NCBI GenBank assembly: GCA_964036195.1
Contig: OZ038458.1
Span: 23,077,832-23,141,831, forward strand
Reading direction: 5' to 3'
Length of the DNA stretch: 64,000 nucleotides
From: Sphaerolaimus hirsutus
Taxonomy: Eukaryota > Nematoda > Chromadorea > Monhysterida > Sphaerolaimidae
A program made the translations under genes and the position numbers. The notes beneath the pieces were generated by a model. It was given only the letters and a program-made list of their open reading frames with translations, did no database searches and was not told the origin of the DNA. This document shows positions 22,601-29,100 of this stretch, piece by piece; the first letter of the stretch is position 1, and every line of letters starts with the position of its first letter.

Positions 22601-23696
22601 CAGATGTACATCTATAGCCGCAATATAATCTATATTCTCACATTTATTACCGTTTTTGTGTAAGAAATAGCGTATTCTTTACTACGAATTCCACGAAATT
22701 TTCTGGCGAAATAATAAAACCCCCCCTCGAATAAACCCCCCCCCCTCGAATTAACCCCCCCTCAAATTTTGCTGGCGAAATAATAAACCCCCATGGGGGT
22801 ATTTCGAGGTAATACGGTATACTTATAAGTCTATAGAGCCTTGTAGATGGCCGCTTTTGTAGCATGTTTCAACGTCTGTGCACGTTACAAACAACAATTT
22901 AGTACTGGGATTTCAAAAAATTTCTGGCGAAATAATAAACCCCCCTCGAATTACCCCCCTCAAAATTCTCACTCTGAAAAAATCAACCCCCTGGGGGTAT
23001 TTCGAGGAAATACGGTACCTACCCATTAAAGCACTCGGAGAATTCTCTTCAAAGTGTGCGCAAACGTGCCCGAATTGGGCCCACACATTACCTAGTTGAC
23101 ATCGCGAATTCGAGTCAACTGGATGTCAACTCAATAACTCAAATTTTTTCCAAAGGATCATACTTACCTGAAACAATGAACATTAAGTGTATCGATGTAA
23201 AATTGACTACCGTATATACCCGATTACCCCCAAACGTCCATGTATTTTCAAAGCGTTTTTATGCTTGTTTGCTTTAAAAGCCATGTATTTTTGCAGCCAG
23301 CATTGATTTCATTGCATGAATTGTGGAATTTCAACCTATTCATACAATATATGGGTCATGCATCATACTCAATATTATGCCAAAAAATAACCCCCCTCGA
23401 ATATGCCCCCCTCAAAGTTCTGACAAAGAAATAACTACCCGGGGGACTTATTCGAGAATACCTATACAGTATGCTCTATCACATAGGATTTTATAACGTG
23501 AAGGAAAATTTTGTTACAAAATCAATTTCAACATCACCCAACCACAGGTAGTTCACAGAGGGGCTTATTCAAGAAAACACGGTAAATTATTTGCCTGCGA
23601 TTGAGAATCCGCGTTCTTAGCTGCGAGCATCCATTCAGGAACAACTTTTTCCTGTGCCTTTCCCTGTGTGTTTTCATCATCATCCGCCGCCGACAT
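16294..23696 (-). CDS. SH2-tyrosine kinase gene, copy B (Fes/Fer-like, no F-BAR), 11 exons
   Basis: Exons in order: 23595-23696, 21578-21664, 21382-21427, 21174-21260, 20720-20861, 20019-20169, 18901-19062, 18179-18406, 17770-17965, 17126-17301 and 16447-16647, the last reading on to a stop at 16294. All junction phases agree. The product is about 526 residues, or 576 with the read-through tail: a polar N-terminus of about 125 residues, one SH2 domain, then a kinase domain. SH2 marks are YYHGLLPR and GDFLVR. Kinase marks are GHGAFGEV, VAVK, HRDVAARN, SDFGL, WLAPE and SDVWAYG. The family phosphorylates tyrosines in the cytoplasm, with SH2 coupling to the kinase. There is no F-BAR or coiled coil, and no tyrosine in the activation loop between DFG and APE. 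Membership is clear from motif order; the substrate is unknown. Confidence 0.9.
17126..17301 (-). CDS. Kinase copy B exon 10 (activation segment)
   Basis: VKISDFGLSVKV, then EAGEERMDKKARPLPVKW and LAPETLT, then SDVWAYGVLVYE. The DFG and APE anchors are intact. The loop between them has no tyrosine, unlike most cytoplasmic tyrosine kinases, which carry an autophosphorylation site there. Donor GAG|GTGCGT. Confidence 0.95.
17770..17965 (-). CDS. Kinase copy B exon 9 (hinge and catalytic loop)
   Basis: 65 codons plus one base. VMIVMEFCPNGSL forms the hinge and alpha-D, and HRDVAARNCLL the catalytic loop with Asp and the Asn that binds metal; AAR is the tyrosine-kinase signature. Acceptor CCCCACAG, donor G|GTTTGT. 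Confidence 0.95.
18179..18406 (-). CDS. Kinase copy B exon 8 (N-lobe)
   Basis: 76 codons beginning ITLGKTLGHGAFGEV, the glycine loop, then VAVK with the ATP-anchoring Lys, and AEARTM with the alpha-C Glu, ending ATQKEP. Acceptor CCCCCCAG, donor GTTGGT. The two differences from copy A that I checked are silent. Confidence 0.95.
18606..18834. mobile_element. Introner-family element inside kinase intron 7-8, copy B
   Basis: On the minus strand the sequence runs from CAG-GTGCCAATCCCAGACCCTG to GTTTGGGACTCCCCCCTG, the same termini as the LSD1 introners, but it lies well inside an existing intron. Copy A has the equivalent at about 575-768. Arms contain TGTCATGCAAAG-type motifs. Confidence 0.6.
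18901..19062 (-). CDS. Kinase copy B exon 7 (SH2 end and linker)
   Basis: 54 codons, phase 0 at both ends, from AFIPSQRHIK through CIPDLILYY to LKPVSHQSWQLNNDQ. The last part is the SH2-kinase linker with the conserved Trp. Donor CAG|GTAGAA. The acceptor (GGAG|GC) is chosen because it alone keeps phase with exon 6. Confidence 0.85.
19430..19999. mobile_element. AACTCGGCAGACAT element present only in copy B
   Basis: A 14-bp inverted end AACTCGGCAGACAT and a TA duplication. Copy A has the empty site CTTTAGTAACC at 7273-7283. Inserted beside the exon 6 donor of the kinase. Confidence 0.9.
20019..20169 (-). CDS. Kinase copy B exon 6 (SH2 core)
   Basis: 50 codons containing NSVAELLRKNGDFLVRATE, with the phosphotyrosine-binding Arg of FLVR, then the central strands of the SH2 domain (YVLSALWKKEHVHVVL). 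It ends SGFWW at a GTGGTT donor, whereas copy A ends SGFWS. A 570-bp TA-flanked element lies only about 17 nt inside the intron. Confidence 0.88.
20595..20693. mobile_element. CCGTATT element, copy B kinase intron 5-6
   Basis: Same insertion as 7875-7974, inherited by duplication. The left TA has become TG. Confidence 0.83.
20720..20861 (-). CDS. Kinase copy B exon 5 (SH2 start)
   Basis: 46 codons between phases 1 and 2. A Lys/Ser linker (VPKQKTVKQLSRESE) leads into VQDYYHGLLP, the alpha-A entrance of Fes/Fer-type SH2 domains. The acceptor is CCCCAG and the donor CCCAG|GTCGGG. One Leu codon is Met in copy A. A 100-bp CCGTATT element sits about 25 bp into the following intron in both copies. 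Confidence 0.85.
21174..21260 (-). CDS. Kinase copy B exon 4
   Basis: Two bases complete an Ala codon, then 28 codons from GSFQSDDLPTRKK to IRSDK plus one base. Lys/Ser-rich linker before the SH2 domain. Donor GTGGGT here, GTGAGT in copy A. The acceptor is the outermost AG of the introner (TTGCAG). In copy B the second AG of the pair is lost (CGG). Confidence 0.65.
21261..21381 (-). mobile_element. Introner-like element forming kinase intron 3-4, copy B
   Basis: Duplicate of the 8548-8668 intron with the same ends and length. It predates the tandem duplication. The second AG of the acceptor pair is CGG here. Confidence 0.66.
21382..21427 (-). CDS. Kinase copy B exon 3
   Basis: A 46-nt exon encoding AVTRIKAKIRPRSGQ, very basic. 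The acceptor is TTTCGCAG and the donor AAG|GTGCCA. The donor lies at the first base of an inverted-repeat element that forms the next intron. Phase 0 to phase 1. Chosen because it is the only frame without a stop that keeps phase with both neighbours. Confidence 0.55.
21578..21664 (-). CDS. Kinase copy B exon 2
   Basis: 29 codons, from GRPSANATTE to VPELL, lying between a CTGCAG acceptor and a GTGGGT donor, both phase 0. Low-complexity Ser/Thr/Lys linker with no domain. Conserved in both copies, with only silent changes seen. Confidence 0.6.
21802..21894. mobile_element. GGCGCC palindromic element, copy B
   Basis: As 9079-9162; the right end TTTTCCATCACTAG is intact here. Confidence 0.65.
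22027..23015. mobile_element. CCGTATT-type element with nested copy, copy B
   Basis: Equivalent to 9303-9873 but enlarged by the TA-flanked insertion at 22399-22817. Confidence 0.75.
22399..22817. mobile_element. CCGTATTACC element present only in copy B
   Basis: Ends CCGTATTACCTCGAATTATC and GTATTTCGAGGTAATACGG, between TA dinucleotides. Copy A reads TACTTATATTTATAAG at this spot, an empty site with one difference. Confidence 0.88.
23595..23696 (-). CDS. Kinase copy B exon 1 (start codon)
   Basis: The ATG at 23696 opens 34 codons beginning MSAADDDENT and ending ADSQSQ, acidic and polar. The ATG context is A-rich. The best donor is a GC site (CAG|GCAAAT), because the open frame stops ten codons further on, inside a transposon end. 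Phase 0 matches the next exon. It is identical in copy A except for non-coding changes beyond the donor. The start and donor are inferred. Confidence 0.65.
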
Positions 23697-23963
23697 TTTT
23701 GCAATGTTTTCTTTTTTAATTTGAAATTAGTTTAGTGGTGAACAGTGATGGATGCGGAAATTCGAAATTGTTTTGGGATTTTAAACTGAACTTCAGATTT
23801 TTTTACGTACGTATACTCGCGTACTGCGTAAATACGTTTACGTTTCCTCCCGACAAAAATACCCGTACTCACACACTCGCGTACTTTTTGAAAGTACGCG
23901 AGTACAGAAAACGTATTTTAAGGGGACAGAAAATGTTATTTTGCCAGACAGAAAGTGACAAAT

Positions 23964-24586
23964 AGGGTGTCAAAAAATTTTTTAACGGAAAACGGAAACG
24001 GAAAAAAATTTCAGCGGCTGGAAAACGGAACGGAAAACGGAAAAAATTGCACTTGGCGGAAAACGGAAACGGAAACAGAAAAATAATTTCAGTGGCCGGA
24101 AAACGGAAAAAGGGGCCGGAAAAACGGAAACGGAAAAATGAAATTTCCATGGAAACGGTAAAAATTTGCTGAAATTTTACCAAAAAATGGATAAAATTTG
24201 CTGAAATTTTGCTGGAAGAGGGAAAAATTAGCAGAAATTTTGCTGGGAAAAGAAAAAATTTACATAATTGACAATCTGCATGAATTTTTTCCCAGTTTGG
24301 CTGGAACAGTAAACAGAAAATTGAGCCAAAAAAGTAAAATGAGGTGGAAAAACAGAAAATGGAGGCGGAAAACGGAAAAAAGGCAGAAAACAGGAAATTG
24401 AGCCGGAAAACGGAAAAAAGACGGCAAAACTTAAAATGTAGCCGGAAAACGGAAAATGAGCGGGAAAAACGGAAAAAAATGTGGCCGGAAAACAGAACGG
24501 AAAACGGGAAAAAAATTTCAGCAGCCGGAAAATGGAACAGAAAACGGAAAAAAATTGCCTGCGGAAAACGGAAATTTGACACCCTA
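23964..24586. mobile_element. AGGGTGTCAAA element, copy B
   Basis: Duplicate of 11247-11878, within 300 bp upstream of the copy B kinase start codon. Confidence 0.88.
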
Positions 24587-25293
24587 GTGACGAACATAGG
24601 ACATTTTCTCAAGAAATGCTTATCAGGAGAGAAAAACACACACACCTTTGATATATTTCACGTATAACAACTTTTACGTTTTTTTTGTGAGAAAAATATT
24701 CACTTTTACGTTTTCTGTGGGAAAAAACAACACTTTTATGTATTCCCTTGAAAAAATACTCATTTTTACGTTTTCTCAAAAAAAAGAAGTATTTTACTCA
24801 CCTTTTACGCAGTGTAAAAATAAAAATACAATACTTTACGTTTTCTGTACGCACGTGTGAGTAAAATAAAAATACTTTACGTTTACGTTTACTTTAATAA
24901 AAGTTCGGTTCTTTTAACAACTCTGGCGTATTACTATAAAATACAGGAGTTATAAAATCTCCGAAAAGTATCTGAATAATCTTGTCGCCAATTCAAACAG
25001 CAACTCTCCTCAGAAAAGAGTTCTCAATAGATCTCTCTTATATCTCAAAATTCTAAATTTATTTTTCAGAACGCTTTCCATCGCTAGTAGTGTCTGTGGT
25101 GATGGCAATCTCGGCTGGAGGGGGGGGGGCTTTTTCAACTCTCAGGGGTCACTTCGTTTGATATTTTATGTGGTCGTTATGGCTCATTCGAACAGATTTT
25201 ATAGCATTCATTGGGTTGCAAAAATGGTCGCGTATACGAGGAAGATTTTTTAACAATGAAAGTGTGTACTTATTACTCGGCAAATTAAATATA

Positions 25294-25583
25294 CCGTATT
25301 TACTCGAATAATAACCCCCCTTCAACGATTTCGGTCGTTAGATGGGTGTGGAAAAAACATTCCCCTTTGAATAATTCCCACCGCTGATGCCGGTGAATCT
25401 GAACATTTGTAGTATCCAATTTGAACAACAATAGCTTGTTATTTTGATTAAAAAGCATATTTAGTAAAATGAATTGATAGAAACAAGCTTGAAATATTTG
25501 AAGAAAAACCTAGTGATCGCCTCGTAAAGTTTCCCCTAAAAAAAGTATGACGAAAAAATACTGTTCTGTTCAAGTAAATACGG
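25294..25583. mobile_element. CCGTATTTACTCGAATAA element, copy B
   Basis: Copy of the 12584-12874 insertion in the LSD1-kinase intergenic region. Confidence 0.75.
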
Positions 25584-25728
25584 TACATGCACAAAAGACT
25601 GACACATTGAAGATAAATACAGTAAATTCAGTGGTCACATCTGTGCATCGTAAAATATGCGTGAAATTGCCTAAAATACCAATTAAATGCCATCCCAATA
25701 TACGCATTCATTGATCGCAATTCACATT

Positions 25729-25959
25729 GGGCCCACACACACTAGTTGACATCGCAAATTCGCGTCAACTCAGTGTCAATTGAATAAAACAAGAAGTTTG
25801 TAAAAAGCATCACACTTAACAGGAACAATGAAAATGAAGCGTCATGATGTAAAATTAACTATGCTCTATCAGATATATAAGTTGAAATCACAGTATCACT
25901 TAAATTCAGTTGACATTTAGTTGACACGAATTCAGTTGACATCCAGTGTGTGGGGGCCC
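25729..25959. mobile_element. GGGCCCACACAC element after LSD1
   Basis: Same insertion as at 13020-13252. As it starts 17 bp downstream of the LSD1 TGA, it probably supplies the 3' UTR. Confidence 0.8.
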
Positions 25960-25976
25960 ATACACCCCCCCCCCCC

Positions 25977-26103
25977 TCAGGGGGCGTAGGGGCACTGGAG
26001 GTACTGCTCTGCGATGCGGCCGGCCTCGCGCAGCCCCGAGATGATGGCGCCGTGCACGGTGGCCGCCTGCCCGTGCGCCGTGTGCTCGCCGCAGAAGAAC
26101 ACC
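25977..26103 (-). CDS. KDM1A: LSD1 exon i (terminal)
   Basis: [19 protein letters not shown], then [16 protein letters not shown], ending QCPYAP and a TGA at 25977-25979. Contains the FAD-contact GEHT and ATVHGA motifs. A GGGCCC-ended element starts 17 bp past the stop and must form part of the 3' UTR. Confidence 0.95.
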
Positions 26104-29100
26104 CTGATAAACACTTTAAAGGTAGCACTTGATTAAGTGAGGTGGCACACTTTTCGGGCAGTTTTTTTGAAGTGTGTGGATTTTATTGTGTGGAATTGGG
26201 GTCGAGAAATGGGATCTTAGGATAGTGATGGAAAAGCGCAAAATGTTCCCAACGAATTAGTTTACACAGGAAATTTTCAAAATTCAGCCTTGAGAAATTT
26301 CTGAGTCATTCGAGTGATAATCGCTACCTGGAACTAATGCCGGACCTCGTCAAGTTACAAATTTCCGAGTGCGTGTAAAGTTCTCAGCCAAGCATCGACC
26401 AGGCGACTTAAACGCCATCCGCAACTTGACAGGACATTTGAAACTTTGTCCAAATTATGTAACTTCATCCACTATATTTATGACAAAACCCCCCCAAATG
26501 AGCAAAAGGCCATTGCAGCGCCACCCCCCCCCCCCCCCCCCAGGAGCACCTGTGTTTGTTGGCCACGTTCGACTCTGAGCCGGGGGCGGCGGCGGCGCGC
26601 GGCTGCGGCTCGCAGCTCGTGTCCTTGTCCGTGGACTCGTTGCTCACCGGCGCCGCCAGGATGTCGTAGTCGTCTTCTGTTGGTTTTTGGAGGGGGGGGG
26701 GGGGGTTAGCATTATGGTGTCAACAATTTTTTTTACGGAAAACGGAAACGGAATTTTTTGCACTCGAAATACACACCCCCCAAAAAAATTGTATGCAAAT
26801 AAAACGTACATGATAAAACGTGCAGTTCGTGATCTAGCAATGCATTACAAACGTTAAAAAGAATGACTGCGTTACGTTAGGACATGGTTTATACCAATTA
26901 CATACCGTATTTCCTCGAAATACCCCCCTCAAAATGGGCACTATGCATTTGTGGTCCAGGAAATGCATAACAGACGTTCAAAACACTCACTGTGTTACGT
27001 TAGAACATCGTTTATACCATCTACATCCTTATGTAAGGCTGTAAAAACTTATAAATGGTGAGTTTTGTTGCATTTTTTACGTTTTTCTCTCAAAATTTTC
27101 ACTCTGAAAAAATAAACCCCCCAGGGGGTAATTCGAGGAAATACGGTACATACCTACTATAAGGCTGTAGACTGTTTTACATGGTGGTTTTTGTTGCATT
27201 TTTCTACGTCTGCGTACGTCACAAAAAAACAAACTAGTACTGGGAGTTCAAAAAATTTCTGGCGAAATAATAAACCCCCCTCGAATAACCCCCCTCAAAA
27301 TTCTCACTCTGAAACAATAACCCCCCGGGGGGTATTTCAAGGAAATACGGTATACCAAAACTGCCCACCATCAAACGACTATAGAAAAAAGAAACGTGAC
27401 AAACCACTGGCGCCGACGGCCACGTAGCTGTAGGAGCCGCGCGTCCAGCAGTCTGCCCGCCAGCGAGTCACCACCGACCCCAGCGGCTGCGCAACCACAA
27501 TAATGCGCCAAAATTATACTCGGCAAACATGATACTCTGCCCTCGCACTGATTTATGTCTCGTGTTGGAAGCGTGCCAACGATTGTTAAATCATGCGATT
27601 TCCATAAAAATATGTAAAAATTTATCGATGTGAATATGTTTATGAATAACATTATAACAATCAATTTTGTGATCTTTTTATGAAACTCGCACGTGTGTTA
27701 ACCATCGTTGGCACACTTCCAAAGGGAACCACGCGTGCAAGCGGTAAAGTAACCGGAGTATAGAGTGACACTTTTCACTGCAGTGAACTTTAATTGAAAA
27801 ATGTATTTATGTGAGAGTGCGGCTAATAGGATTTGGTCATGATGTGTGTAATAATAATTCAGGTGCCTACTTTCTAAGGTCGATCAGTCCATTTAAATAG
27901 TGGAGTTGTCGACTTCTCAGATAGTGGAGCTGTCGACTTCTTGACCGTATTTTTTGTGACTCTTGCAAAAGTGTCAACATCCGACTCTTCAAAACGGTAC
28001 ATGTACCTAAATATAGTCAGATTTTTTTAATATGAAATCAGTCCAAATTGCACGGCCGAACCTTGGGCACGCCGCTGGTGCCGAACATCTGACAGAGGGC
28101 CTGTACGCATCTGCCCACGACCACGTCGTCGCTCAGCTGCTCCATGTGCTCGGCGCTGCGGCCCGACACGCACACAGTCAGCGCACACTGCGTCGCGTTG
28201 GCCACCTGCCAACATTCGGGGGGGGGGGGTGTTTTTTGGAGGACGGTTGTTTTTTGAACGTGTCTAGTGTTTTCGGATTACGGTGGACGTCTTTGGCGGC
28301 TTGAATACACTAATTAACAACGGGCATCATATATTCAAGATTTTCCACATTTCCACTCTATTAAAAATAAAAGAGCACCTGACTATTTCCGTCGGCGGTG
28401 CTGAAAAAATGGAACAAATCGCCGCGGGAGTCTGTGCAGGCGGCGGCGCGGCCGAAAGTGTTGGCTCCGCCCACCGCGGGCTCCCAGAACGGCCGGTCGA
28501 AGAACAGCACCACCTGCAGTTGGCAAAGTTGGCATATTGTGCCTGCGCACACTTGAAGGGTGTGCTTCTAAAAGTACCGATCTACAAAAAATCGATTTTG
28601 AGATACATGCGATTGAAAGTTTGGAGTATGCAATACCCATACATGGGTATTTGGTATGGGAATTTTGGGTGTGGGTATTTCGGCCATATTGTTGGGTATC
28701 CACATGCATGGGTATAATCATTCATTATACACATAACACTAGCTATATAAAATTTAGTGAATTGTATTTTTGTAGTACAGTACATTTTAAAGGAACAAAT
28801 TGGTAATAGCATGTAGATCGGTATGTTTTAAAGCACAAAATCAGAAAGCTGTAGATCGGTACTTTTACCCATAATAAAAAAGCACAAAATGAGTTTTTGC
28901 GCAACCGGACACCGATCTGACATCGGTACTTTTCGAAGCACAAAAAATAATGTGCAGATCGGTACATTTAAAAGAACAATTTTTAAAAAAGTGTGTAGAT
29001 CGGTACTGATAAAGACACAAAAGCTGAAAAAGCTTGTAGATCGGTACTTTTAAAATTTCAAAAACTGTATTTTGTGATTTTTTTGCTTTTTCGACCCCCC

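Larger units (their letters stand above)
15600..28553. repeat. Tandem duplication, copy B
   Basis: This is the second, directly repeated copy of the unit. It carries the complete kinase gene and sits next to the longer LSD1 gene, so it lies beside the parental LSD1 locus. Relative to copy A it has gained elements at 19430-19999, 22399-22817 and 27517-27760, and lacks those at 1194-7092 and 10197-10615. Confidence 0.92.
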
